The translations under genes and the position numbers were made by a program. This document shows positions 9,092-17,940 of a stretch of 64,000 nucleotides of DNA, in pieces (within the stretch, counting starts at the first letter, position 1; the number at the start of each line of letters is the position of its first letter). The stretch is from assembly GCA_025363475.1 (NCBI GenBank), contig JANYDS010000096.1, positions 62,001-126,000 of the forward strand, read 5' to 3'. Under the pieces are notes generated by a model that saw only the letters and a program-made list of their open reading frames with translations, was not told the origin of the DNA and did no database searches. The stretch is from Terriglobia bacterium (GTDB taxonomy: Bacteria > Acidobacteriota > Terriglobia > Bryobacterales > Bryobacteraceae).

Positions 9092-10858
9092 TCAGCTGTC
9101 GCGTTTACCGTGGAGCAGCATATCCACTGCATGTTCCATGGATCCAGCCTCTGTAATTTCTCCGGAGTTGACGAAGAAAATCTGATCTACGTTGTCGATC
9201 GTGTTGAGCCGGTGGGCGATGATTACCTTGGTCGTGTACTCAGGCAGCTTCGCAAGAATCTCTTCGAGTAGCTGCTCCGTCACGGTATCGATATTGGCTG
9301 TCGCTTCGTCGAGAATCAGCAACTCCGGTTTCCGCAAAGTCGCGCGTATGAATGCAATCAGTTGCTTTTGCCCCAGACTAATGCTGTTGCCGCTGGTCGC
9401 AACTCTCGTATCCAGACCTTCGGAGAAACGCTCCATCAGCGACGTCAGATTCGCCTGCTCCAAAACCTCCGCAAGCTGCGCGCTCGAATAGTCCTGCAAC
9501 TCGGGATTGCCGTAAACGATGTTGTCGCGGACGGATCCGCTGAACAGAAACGGGTCCTGCAAAATGAAACCAATTTTCTGCGCGCGTTCTTCCGGCTTCC
9601 ACGAACGGATGTCCCGTCCATTCAGAAACACCGAGCCTGCCGTCGGATCATAAAGCCGGGCCATCAGCGAAGCCGTGGTGGTCTTGCCGCCACCTGTGGG
9701 CCCCACCAGCGCATAAGCCTTGCCCTTCTCCAGATCGAAGCTGACATTCCGCAGAATGTCTTTGCTGTCCGGATAAGCAAAGTGCACATTGCGGAAGGAA
9801 AGCACTGCAGTTGATTCCAGAGTTTCGCCGGTTGTTACCGACATATCCGATTCCAGCGAAAGTACATCCGAAATCCGGTCCAGCGCGGCAAGACCCATCT
9901 GAAACGAAGACCACACAGAAGCCAGTTGCCGCAGCGGCATATAGAAGCTGTTGACGTACATCAGGAAGCCAACCAGAAGGCCCAGCGAAATCTGTCCCGC
10001 GTTAATCAGCCGGATTCCGTAAGCAATCACGATGAGCTGCGCCAGAGTCGCAGACAAACCATACAACGGCATGAAAATGTTATTGGCAAAACCCGCAGCC
10101 GTTGATGCGTTGTAATTAACTTCGTTAGCCGCCTCAAACTTACGACGGAAGTAATCCACGCGGTTGAAGGCGACGATTACTTTGAAGTTATTCAGGCTTT
10201 CCTGAATTTCACTGCTCATGCCCCCGAGTCCCTGGAGACTCTTGACGTTGCGGCCCTTGACCCACGCGGAAGTCATCCGTGTAATGGCGAGGACAATCAC
10301 CGCTGGCACCAGTGCCGCAGCCCCAAGCCGCGTATTGAGCGAAAGCAGGAAGATACCTGCGCCGGTAATCATGAACGCACTGCCCATGAACTGCATCAGC
10401 GCCTGCGCGACAAATTGATTGAGTTTATCGGTATCGTTATTGAGGCGCGAAATCAGATCACCCGCTTTGTTCTGATTGAAGAACGCTACAGGCAGTTGCT
10501 GTAGTTTTGTGAACAGCGCATTACGCAGGCGGAACAAAAGCCTCCGGCCCGCACTGCCCATCGTGCGTACCTGAACGTAACTGGCCACGACACCCCAAAG
10601 ATAGACTCCAAGGACCTGCAGAGCCGCGCGTTCCAGGCCGTGGGTGTCTTTGTGGCGGATGTAAGTATCGACGGCACCGGCGATGAGTACCGGCGCAGTA
10701 AGACTGGCCAGTGAACTGACCAGGATGGCAAGCAGCGAAACGATGACGCTCTTCTGCTCACCCGGCATGAGCGGAGCCAGCCGGTCAATGCCTGCGCGGA
10801 GGGTTAGTTTCGGGCGGGGAGTATTTCCTCCCTGCCCGGAATCAAGCTTGTACTTCAT
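9092..10858 (-). CDS. ABC exporter half-transporter, catalytically complete subunit
   Basis: Type IV (MsbA/TM288-like) exporter half: six membrane helices in about residues 20-320, then an ATPase domain. Walker A is GPTGGGKTT, Walker B LLILDEAT with its catalytic Glu, and the switch His is present in IAHRLNTI. The signature loop is degenerate (ISLGQKQ instead of LSGGQ). The ATG at 10858 overlaps the upstream ABC gene by 17 bases; a GTG two codons earlier is possible. Its partner at 10842-12620 has the opposite set of defects, which fits a heterodimer with one working and one degenerate ATP site. The substrate is unknown, possibly a drug, lipid or peptide. Confidence 0.92.
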   Translation of the reverse strand: MKYKLDSGQGGNTPRPKLTLRAGIDRLAPLMPGEQKSVIVSLLAILVSSLASLTAPVLIAGAVDTYIRHKDTHGLERAALQVLGVYLWGVVASYVQVRTMGSAGRRLLFRLRNALFTKLQQLPVAFFNQNKAGDLISRLNNDTDKLNQFVAQALMQFMGSAFMITGAGIFLLSLNTRLGAAALVPAVIVLAITRMTSAWVKGRNVKSLQGLGGMSSEIQESLNNFKVIVAFNRVDYFRRKFEAANEVNYNASTAAGFANNIFMPLYGLSATLAQLIVIAYGIRLINAGQISLGLLVGFLMYVNSFYMPLRQLASVWSSFQMGLAALDRISDVLSLESDMSVTTGETLESTAVLSFRNVHFAYPDSKDILRNVSFDLEKGKAYALVGPTGGGKTTTASLMARLYDPTAGSVFLNGRDIRSWKPEERAQKIGFILQDPFLFSGSVRDNIVYGNPELQDYSSAQLAEVLEQANLTSLMERFSEGLDTRVATSGNSISLGQKQLIAFIRATLRKPELLILDEATANIDTVTEQLLEEILAKLPEYTTKVIIAHRLNTIDNVDQIFFVNSGEITEAGSMEHAVDMLLHGKRDS

Positions 10859-12620
10859 AGACACTCGTGCTCCGCTGGGAATCGTAGATCTGCACGTATT
10901 CAGGCGAGGTCTCCATCAGATGCCGGTGAGTACCGGAGTCGAGGATTTCGCCTTCCATGAGGAGGATGATCTGGTCGTAGTCTTCAACCGAAGCTATTTT
11001 CTGAGTCACTGAAATGAGAGTGATACCCGGGTATTCTGCGTGGACGTTTGCCAAAATTTTGCGCTCAGTTGAGGAGTCAACGCGGGCAGTAAAATCGTCC
11101 AGCAGCAGTACTTTGGGATTCAGTGTAAGTGCCCGCGCCAGCATAACGCGCTGTTTCTGCCCGCCGGAGAGACTGTTGCCGCGCTCCGAAACTACAGTAT
11201 CGAGGCCCTGCGGCAGGGTGTCGATGAAGTCGCGCAGTTCAGCCGCGTTGATAGCCTTTTCGATGTCCGTGTCGCTTGCGGTATTGCTGAACGCGATGTT
11301 TTCGCGCAGCGTGAGATTAAAGAGAACACTATCCTGAAAAACAATGCCGATCTGCCGGTGCAGGGCTTCCTTCTCATATGAAACGAGGGGCTGGCCGTCA
11401 TAAGTCACGGTGCCGGCGCTGGGTTCGAGCAAACCGATGAGTAAGTAGAGAAGTTGAGTTTTACCAGCTGCGGTGGGCCCGATAATCGCAGTGGTTGTCC
11501 CGGCTTTGGCAGAGATACTAACGTTCTTGAGCGCTTCTTTGTCGCCAAACGCCAGCGAGACATTGTCGATGGCGAAATCGCCGCGCAGCATAGTCAGAAG
11601 GTTGAGGGCTGGTTTCTGATCTGGAGCAGTAAGAATGGCCCCAAGCCGCGCGAAACTGGCACTGGCCTGAGCGATCACGTTACTCATGAAACCGAGGATC
11701 ATGATGGGGAAAATCAAAATCGCCAGGTAACTGTTGAAGGCAGCGAATTCACCCAGCGTCATGCTCCCAGTGATTACGAAATGCCCACCCAGCAGCAGAA
11801 TTACCACAGTCGCCAGGTTAGTGGCGAACGTGATGATGGGAATGAGGCCCGCGAAAAGGCGCAGGATACTGAGCCCAATTTGCTTCGACTGCTCATTTGC
11901 GTTACTGAATTTTTCGAACTCGATATTCTGTGTATGAAGAATGCGAATGAGCGAGGCACCCAGGATGCTTTCGCTGATGACACGGTTGAGCCAGTCCACA
12001 GTCTCCTGCCCGAGCTTAAAAAGCTTGCGTACGCGCGAAAGTACGAGGGCAAGAGTAAGTCCAATGACAGGAATAATGCCGAGGATGCTGAGGCCGAGCC
12101 GCCAGTTGATAGTGAGCAGCAGAATGCTCGCGCCAAAAATTAAAAAGACGGAAGAGATGATCGAAGCGATGGCTTGAGAGATGAAGAGTTTGACGGCATC
12201 GACGTCTGACGTCAGGTTCGTGAGCATCTTCGCCGGAGTGATTTGTTCCACGAAGGCAAAAGATTGAACTGAAATTTTGGCCACCAGTTTCGCGCGAAGG
12301 TCCTTGGCCACGCGTTCAGAAGCATAGGTTTGAACCAGCGCCTGGAAATAAGTCAGAATGAAGACGACGGCGGCCAAAAGGGCGAACTGAATCACTGTAT
12401 TGGTGAGGTCAAAGCCCGGGCGGCGAAAGCCATCAATGGCGCGCGCTATCAGCCGCGGCACCACCAGGTTGAGTCCGTTGCCCGCAACCGTCAGGGCCAG
12501 CAGCAGCAAAATCAGGCCTTTGTAGGGCTTGAGCAGCAGAAAGAGCCCGGCAGGTCCGGGCGCTCCAGCGGGGCGTCCGCGTTTGGTTTTAGGGGGAGTT
12601 TGGGGTTCGCTCAACTCCAA
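10842..12620 (-). CDS. ABC exporter half-transporter, degenerate-site subunit
   Basis: About 592 residues: a proline- and lysine-rich N-tail, six membrane helices, then an ATPase domain. Walker A (GPTAAGKTQ) and the signature (LSGGQKQR) are canonical, but Walker B ends in LLLDDF, with Asp where the catalytic Glu belongs, and the H-loop reads VTQKIASV with Gln for His. These are the hallmarks of the non-hydrolysing half of asymmetric exporters such as TM287/288 or BmrCD. The frame begins at TTG 12620 with no clear ribosome site, so the start is uncertain. It is translationally coupled to the downstream partner. Confidence 0.9.
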   Translation of the reverse strand: MELSEPQTPPKTKRGRPAGAPGPAGLFLLLKPYKGLILLLLALTVAGNGLNLVVPRLIARAIDGFRRPGFDLTNTVIQFALLAAVVFILTYFQALVQTYASERVAKDLRAKLVAKISVQSFAFVEQITPAKMLTNLTSDVDAVKLFISQAIASIISSVFLIFGASILLLTINWRLGLSILGIIPVIGLTLALVLSRVRKLFKLGQETVDWLNRVISESILGASLIRILHTQNIEFEKFSNANEQSKQIGLSILRLFAGLIPIITFATNLATVVILLLGGHFVITGSMTLGEFAAFNSYLAILIFPIMILGFMSNVIAQASASFARLGAILTAPDQKPALNLLTMLRGDFAIDNVSLAFGDKEALKNVSISAKAGTTTAIIGPTAAGKTQLLYLLIGLLEPSAGTVTYDGQPLVSYEKEALHRQIGIVFQDSVLFNLTLRENIAFSNTASDTDIEKAINAAELRDFIDTLPQGLDTVVSERGNSLSGGQKQRVMLARALTLNPKVLLLDDFTARVDSSTERKILANVHAEYPGITLISVTQKIASVEDYDQIILLMEGEILDSGTHRHLMETSPEYVQIYDSQRSTSVYEVQA

Positions 12621-12688
12621 TCAGTTTAAACAGGCGTTTAATGAGGTGTCAAGTGTACCCCGTACCTTATAGAATCAAAAGGAAACCC

Positions 12689-15274
12689 ATGCTATTCACT
12701 CCTCAGGCGGTTCACGAGGCCCGCGACCATACGTTACAACGATTAGACCGGGGCGAGTTGACCCCCGCGCAGGTATTGCAGGAACTGTTGCAGCGGGACC
12801 CGGACGACCATATCGCGATGGTGGGGATGGCCCGGCTGCGCCGCGATGCGGGAGACCTGGCTGGGGCGGAGGAGTACTTATGGCGGGCAATCGAAACCCA
12901 TCCGTGCGGGAGTGTGCACTATCTCCAACTTGCGCACATCCTCTTTCAGGCGCCTGAATCCAGCGCACTGGCCGCCGGACTGAGCGAACTGGGGCTTAGC
13001 AATTTCGCCTATAACCTTGAGGCAGCAAGCATCGGGCTTGACGCCGAAAATACGGGCGTCAGCATCGAAGCGGTGCCAGAGAGCTTTAAAACATTGTCCG
13101 CCGCAGCTCAGTGCACCGTGATGGCGAAAGCGTCGCGCAAGAAACGGGCTGGCGAGCCCGCTGCTGTCGGGGAGTGCCTTAGGCCGTACCGGCTGCTGCA
13201 ACAGATTCAGGAGAACGGAGATCTGGATGCGTTAACGGTGAACCGCATCATCGCCGAAGGCCAGCGCATGGTGCCTGTTCTGATCGGTGCGATGAGAGGC
13301 TGGGCACGGAACCTTCTGGCCGTTGAAAGCGATACCCTGGTTGAAAATTCCCTGGCGCTGCTGGGTGAGATTGGCCCGCCCGCGATGATTGAGCACCTGC
13401 TGGAATTTGTGGATCTGGAACATGAGGGGGCAGGTGGCGCGTCGCGCTGGGCCATGGGCCGGATTATCGAGCGGCAACCGAAGGATTCGGCTGCCTGGCT
13501 GGGATCGATCATCGCAGATTTGGATTTGGCGAGCAGGCTGGCTGTGGCAGATCAAATCATGCATCATGCCGTGCTTGATCCGGCGGGGAGCTTACTGGAG
13601 CGTCTCCCCGAAGGACTTGATTCAATGGAGAAGGCGGACCGTGACAGACTGTTCCCGCCGATTTTGATTTCCATGGCCATGGGTCGCGGAGTCGCAGGAT
13701 TGAAGATGGCTGGTACCGCTTTACTAAGTTACGGTTCCCTGCTATCGCCGATAACCCGAAATCACTGTGAGAAGTTGCTAAGGGCGGTACGGCACGAAAG
13801 CGTGTCTCCAATTCCGATTGAACCCTCACCATTTGATATCTACGACATTTGCGGCGGCAACGCGGTCTGGGACGAAGAAATGGAGCCTGAGCCGGTCGCG
13901 CGCAAAGTGGTACCAGGGCGGAACGACCCCTGCTGGTGCAATAGCGGGAAGAAATACAAGAAGTGCCATCTCGAATCTGATGAAGGTGGCGTTCGCGACG
14001 TGCCCCGGGAAGTACCCGATCCAGAGACACCGGTATGGCAGAAAGATCAATTTAGTAACCTGCGGAGGCGGCTGGGAGATTTTTTGGGCGAGGTCCTGCC
14101 GGCACACGAAATGAAGCGAGCGATCAGAGAGTTTTTTGGCGAGGACGGATTGGAGGAAGAACTCGACAAACTCCCGCTGGTCGACTGGATTCTCCACGAC
14201 CGCTTTTCGTCCAGTCTGCGCGGTACTGTGATGGGGGAATTTCTGGAAAGGCGCGGCAGCGGACTTACGAAACCGGAACAGCAGATGCTGGATGCATGGT
14301 CACGAAGCTTTGTAGTCCTGTATGAAGTGCAGCAAATCGAGGAAGGCAAGGGCTTGCTGCTCGAGGATCTGATCTTCGGGGAGAAGATCTTTGTTCACGA
14401 CGTCAATATGTCAGAGAGACTCCTGCGGTGGGACGTCATATTTGCGCGGGTCGTGCCGGGAGAGCGGGGTACGGAGGTAACTGGTGCCGGGCTATTGGTG
14501 CCGCGCAACATGTTGTCAGAGCTTCGCGAATGGATGGATCACGACCGCAGGGTAAAGGGCGCGGAGTGGCCTCGGTACCTGAAGAATAACTGGTACCGGA
14601 TCCGGCAGCGTTCGCTCGAAATCGCAATCACCAACCGTGAATCACTTCGACTGGCCAATACGGATGGCGACGAACTGCTGATTTCAAAGGCCGTGTATCG
14701 CGTCACAGATCAAGAGGCGCTGATCAAGGCGCTGCTGATCACGGCCCTTAAGGATTCGGGGACGTTCCGGAGCGAACCAGGAGAAAAGACCGGCGCTCCG
14801 CACTTCGTCTGGCTCAACCACCAGCAGACAGTTCTCGGCAACATCAAAACCGGTGACGGGCAACTGGCGCTGCAGTGCAATTCACGGGAGCGTCTTGAGC
14901 GCGGGAAGCAACTCCTCGAGTCAATCGCCGGCACATTGTTGCGGCATCTGCGGGATGAATTTACTACCCAGAAGGAACTGATGCGGCAGGCGGCAAACGC
15001 CCAGCCGACTCCAATGCCTGAGAGTGGGATACCAAAGGAAGAGCACGATGCAATCCTGGGACAGTTTATCGAGCAGCATTATCTTAAATGGCCAGATACG
15101 AACCTGCCCGGGCTGAACGGGAAGACGGCGCGCGAAGCGGTTAAAAATGCAGAAGGCCGCGCCCGTGTCGTGGAGCTGCTGAAGGACATTGAGAACGGCG
15201 AGGAGCGCAAACGACGGTCTGGTTCGCCCTCGTTCGATATGGGACGCGTGCGCAAGGAACTAGGGCTGGAGTGA
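12689..15274 (+). CDS. Large SEC-C zinc-motif protein with TPR-like N-terminus
   Basis: About 861 residues with no secretion signal. The N-terminal part (1-110) looks like tetratricopeptide helices; residues about 170-380 are helical and HEAT-like. A SEC-C metal motif, PGRNDPCWCNSGKKYKKCH, lies near residues 409-427 with all zinc ligands. The C-terminal half is a long region I do not recognise, and the tail (GLNGKTAREAVKNAEGRARV) resembles the end of other SEC-C proteins. ATG 12689 is preferred because AAAAGGA lies just upstream; the frame is open from 12641. A weak TATAGA hexamer is at 12667. SEC-C motifs occur in SecA and in stand-alone proteins of unknown role, so function is not assigned. 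Confidence 0.75.
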   Translation: MLFTPQAVHEARDHTLQRLDRGELTPAQVLQELLQRDPDDHIAMVGMARLRRDAGDLAGAEEYLWRAIETHPCGSVHYLQLAHILFQAPESSALAAGLSELGLSNFAYNLEAASIGLDAENTGVSIEAVPESFKTLSAAAQCTVMAKASRKKRAGEPAAVGECLRPYRLLQQIQENGDLDALTVNRIIAEGQRMVPVLIGAMRGWARNLLAVESDTLVENSLALLGEIGPPAMIEHLLEFVDLEHEGAGGASRWAMGRIIERQPKDSAAWLGSIIADLDLASRLAVADQIMHHAVLDPAGSLLERLPEGLDSMEKADRDRLFPPILISMAMGRGVAGLKMAGTALLSYGSLLSPITRNHCEKLLRAVRHESVSPIPIEPSPFDIYDICGGNAVWDEEMEPEPVARKVVPGRNDPCWCNSGKKYKKCHLESDEGGVRDVPREVPDPETPVWQKDQFSNLRRRLGDFLGEVLPAHEMKRAIREFFGEDGLEEELDKLPLVDWILHDRFSSSLRGTVMGEFLERRGSGLTKPEQQMLDAWSRSFVVLYEVQQIEEGKGLLLEDLIFGEKIFVHDVNMSERLLRWDVIFARVVPGERGTEVTGAGLLVPRNMLSELREWMDHDRRVKGAEWPRYLKNNWYRIRQRSLEIAITNRESLRLANTDGDELLISKAVYRVTDQEALIKALLITALKDSGTFRSEPGEKTGAPHFVWLNHQQTVLGNIKTGDGQLALQCNSRERLERGKQLLESIAGTLLRHLRDEFTTQKELMRQAANAQPTPMPESGIPKEEHDAILGQFIEQHYLKWPDTNLPGLNGKTAREAVKNAEGRARVVELLKDIENGEERKRRSGSPSFDMGRVRKELGLE

Positions 15275-15635
15275 ACCGCGTGACGGGCGCGGTTTCTTCC
15301 GGGTCTTCTGATCAATGAAGTTCCAGGCTTCGCGGATGAGTGAAGCCAGTTGGTCATCATCGACTTCAGCCAGTTCAACGCCCACCCAGCCGGCAACTCC
15401 GACATACGGTGGCCTGTAAAAAATACGGGGTTCCTCTGCGATCATCAATTCCTGCATCCCCGGCGCGGCGGGCAGGCAGACGGAGACATGAACCGTCGTT
15501 GTGGTGGTGGCTGGAAACCATGGCGAAGACCCGCTTGCGCAGGAAAAATGTCGGTTCACCATGCGAAAGCTTTGCACTGGTTTCCGGCAGACTCAGGCAG
15601 ATCTTGCGTACTCGTTCCGTAGCTTGTTCGCTCAC
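15260..15635 (-). pseudogene. MmcQ/YjbR family protein, disrupted by a one-base frameshift
   Basis: Two overlapping minus-strand frames together make one YjbR-like protein of about 124 residues. The first (GTG 15635) gives [20 protein letters not shown] and [12 protein letters not shown]; the second continues [20 protein letters not shown] and [20 protein letters not shown]. Together they cover the family from its N-terminal helix to its end. Removing one base of the AA pair at 15491-15492 (plus strand) restores a continuous protein through [13 protein letters not shown]. Total length is 3n+1, as expected for a single insertion. Members are small proteins with a DNA-binding-like fold of uncertain role. 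It may be a recent mutation or a consensus error. Confidence 0.8.
15274..15294 (+). terminator. Probable intrinsic terminator after the SEC-C gene
   Basis: Inverted repeat AACCGCG...CGCGGTT with a seven-base loop, followed by TCTTCC on the plus strand. It begins at the last base of the SEC-C stop codon and overlaps the 3' end of the convergent YjbR pseudogene. The T-tract is interrupted, so the call is moderate. Confidence 0.45.
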
Positions 15636-15656
15636 CCGCTTAGGATGCCAGATTTT

Positions 15657-17894
15657 TCAGAAGCGCAACAGATAGCTCATTTTGGCGAAAAACTGGCGCT
15701 GCGTGGTGGTGGAAAGAAACGCGATACGGTTCAGACTTGGCGGCGAACCGGGATTGAGCGCAAGGTTTTCCAGACTATCCGTGTAACCCACATAAACCGC
15801 GGTGCCAGGGTGCAGCAGCCAGATGATGAGCGCGTCTCCGCTCAGCCGTTTCTGTCGTTCGAAACTCACCAGCGAAGCATTTTCCAGCGTTGCGTTATAG
15901 TCGGCAATCAGGCGCAGTGACAGCTGTTTGTTGAACTGGTAATTGAATCGCGAACGCAGCAGATGATTCACAAATGCTGTGGTGCCTGCGGGTGTTGCCA
16001 ACTCCGTGTAGTAGTAAATTTCATCCAGCTTCAGCCGTGAAGCGGGGCGCAGGGTGAGGGTCGTACGGAATTCTTTACCGTTGCCGAGGAACGGATTTAC
16101 GCCCGCCGGAGAGGCGTAATTGATCCTGGTTCCCTGCGAGTAATTCAGGTCAACCACGGCTGCTTTGAAATATTCCGAATGGAACCCCAGACCCGTATTC
16201 CAGTGCAGGAAGTTGGTAGAGCTGAAGCGCTCAAAATAATTGGAATAGTTGACGTTGAAGAAGGTGGAACGCGGCATCTCCATCTGCAGGCCAGGGCTCA
16301 TTTGCCAGTCCTGCTGAACGCCACTGTGGTCATAATCGGCATTCACAAAAATGCGCGGACCCCAACTCACCACGTATTTGTTCTGCGGGTGGAAACGGCG
16401 CAGTGCGAATAGCTGCGCCTGGCGGATATTGACACGCGGGATGAAACCGAGCTCGGCCCGAAAGCCCTCCGCACGATCCGTGTAGGTGAGGTCGTAAACG
16501 TAGTCGCGGTGCTGCGCGTGCAGGTTGAGATTCCAGGCATCGCCGCCCGAAATGGCGCCATTGGTTTGTTTGGTCTGGCTGATGATGCCCTGGCCGTTGA
16601 AGGTCCAGTTCTGGTTGAGTCGAAGTTTGGTGTCAAGGGACGCAACGCGATTCCAGCCGCCGGCGAAAGCGCGGTCAGTTATGAGAAAACCCGCACTTGA
16701 CTGGGTGCCGAATTCACGCTGTACACGGGCCACACCGATGACCGCGCTCTGGCCGAAATGCGAATCCGCCGAACCCACTGCGATGCTGGCGGCTCGGTCA
16801 TTGATACCAAGAAAACCAAGGTCCCAGCGACCGAGTTTGCCGGTGAGGCGCGTGCCATAGGTCGGGTCAATAACGCGACGTGAGAAGAACAGGGTTTCGG
16901 GCGTTGCAAAGAAGCCATTATTCTCAATGAAGAACGGGCGCTTTTCATCGAAGCGAACTTCGTAACGCTGATTGACAGTAACCTGCGGATCGTCTGTTTC
17001 CACCTGACTAAAATCGGGCTTCAGCGCGACATCAAGACTTAGGGAATCGTGCAGAATCAGTTTGAAGTCAAGCCCCGCACGAATATCTGTATTGGTGCGA
17101 AACAGCGGGCCACCGTTGACCGGGTTATCCAGAAAGTGTGCATGGCCCAGCGCGCCATATGGGATGAGCTGAATGTTGCGACCGGGGGAAATAGACTCAA
17201 GTCCGGTAAGATTGCCCAGTTGCGCACTGAAGCCATTGACACGATTGGTGAGGAAGGGCCAGAACGAAGACTCGTTGTTGGAAGGGATAAAACGGCCCAG
17301 TGCGAAGCCCCAGGTCTGCACGTCCGCTGAGGCGAACCGCAGACTCTTGAAGGGAATCGCGATCAGGACCGCGTAACCATCGGGGGTGATTCGGCCTTCA
17401 GAGTTCCACAGCGTATCGAAGCTGAAGTCGTCGTTCTGCCCGTCGGTTTGGACAGCGTCGGCCTGGATGCCCAGCGGGTTAACCAGAAATTCGTACGCGC
17501 GCTGATGGTCGTGATACGTGTCGAGAAACACACCAACTTTATCGTCGTTATTGATGTCTTCACGCCGCCCCATGCGGGCACGGATTTCGTTGTGTGGGGC
17601 TTCACACACGAAAGCAGCGTAAAAATTCTTGTCGTCGTAGCCGATAAAGGCCGAGGTCTTGCGCGTGGCAGGTTCGCCATCACCTGGCTGTCGCTGACGA
17701 AAAGTTTCTACGTGCAACATATCCAGACGGGACTTGCCGTCGAGAAATTCTTCAAGGCGGGGTCGGGAAGTAATCCGCGGAATACTGAGGTCTCTTGCGT
17801 TCGATACAGAGGCAGGGGAAACGGTCTGCGCGTCCGCCGGGGCCGCGCAGAATCCGACGAAGAAAAACAAAAGCGCAGCCCGAAACAGTCTCAA
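15657..17894 (-). CDS. DUF5916 outer-membrane-type protein with N-terminal CBM9-like domain
   Basis: 745 residues with a signal peptide ending near APADA. Residues about 40-220 resemble the carbohydrate-binding family 9 fold (GVFLDTYHDHQRAYEFLVNP is characteristic); the remainder is long alternating beta-strand sequence ending in an aromatic residue followed by Arg-Phe (LLRF), as expected for an outer-membrane barrel of the DUF5916 family. The start is TTG 17894. Function is unknown; such proteins are frequent in Acidobacteriota and Bacteroidota and often lie near exported hydrolases. A PQQ sugar dehydrogenase lies just upstream on the same strand. Confidence 0.85.
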   Translation of the reverse strand: MRLFRAALLFFFVGFCAAPADAQTVSPASVSNARDLSIPRITSRPRLEEFLDGKSRLDMLHVETFRQRQPGDGEPATRKTSAFIGYDDKNFYAAFVCEAPHNEIRARMGRREDINNDDKVGVFLDTYHDHQRAYEFLVNPLGIQADAVQTDGQNDDFSFDTLWNSEGRITPDGYAVLIAIPFKSLRFASADVQTWGFALGRFIPSNNESSFWPFLTNRVNGFSAQLGNLTGLESISPGRNIQLIPYGALGHAHFLDNPVNGGPLFRTNTDIRAGLDFKLILHDSLSLDVALKPDFSQVETDDPQVTVNQRYEVRFDEKRPFFIENNGFFATPETLFFSRRVIDPTYGTRLTGKLGRWDLGFLGINDRAASIAVGSADSHFGQSAVIGVARVQREFGTQSSAGFLITDRAFAGGWNRVASLDTKLRLNQNWTFNGQGIISQTKQTNGAISGGDAWNLNLHAQHRDYVYDLTYTDRAEGFRAELGFIPRVNIRQAQLFALRRFHPQNKYVVSWGPRIFVNADYDHSGVQQDWQMSPGLQMEMPRSTFFNVNYSNYFERFSSTNFLHWNTGLGFHSEYFKAAVVDLNYSQGTRINYASPAGVNPFLGNGKEFRTTLTLRPASRLKLDEIYYYTELATPAGTTAFVNHLLRSRFNYQFNKQLSLRLIADYNATLENASLVSFERQKRLSGDALIIWLLHPGTAVYVGYTDSLENLALNPGSPPSLNRIAFLSTTTQRQFFAKMSYLLRF

Positions 17895-17940
17895 GCTATA
17901 AGTACTCTTCAGACCGCGATTGGTTACGACAAAAGACCAG

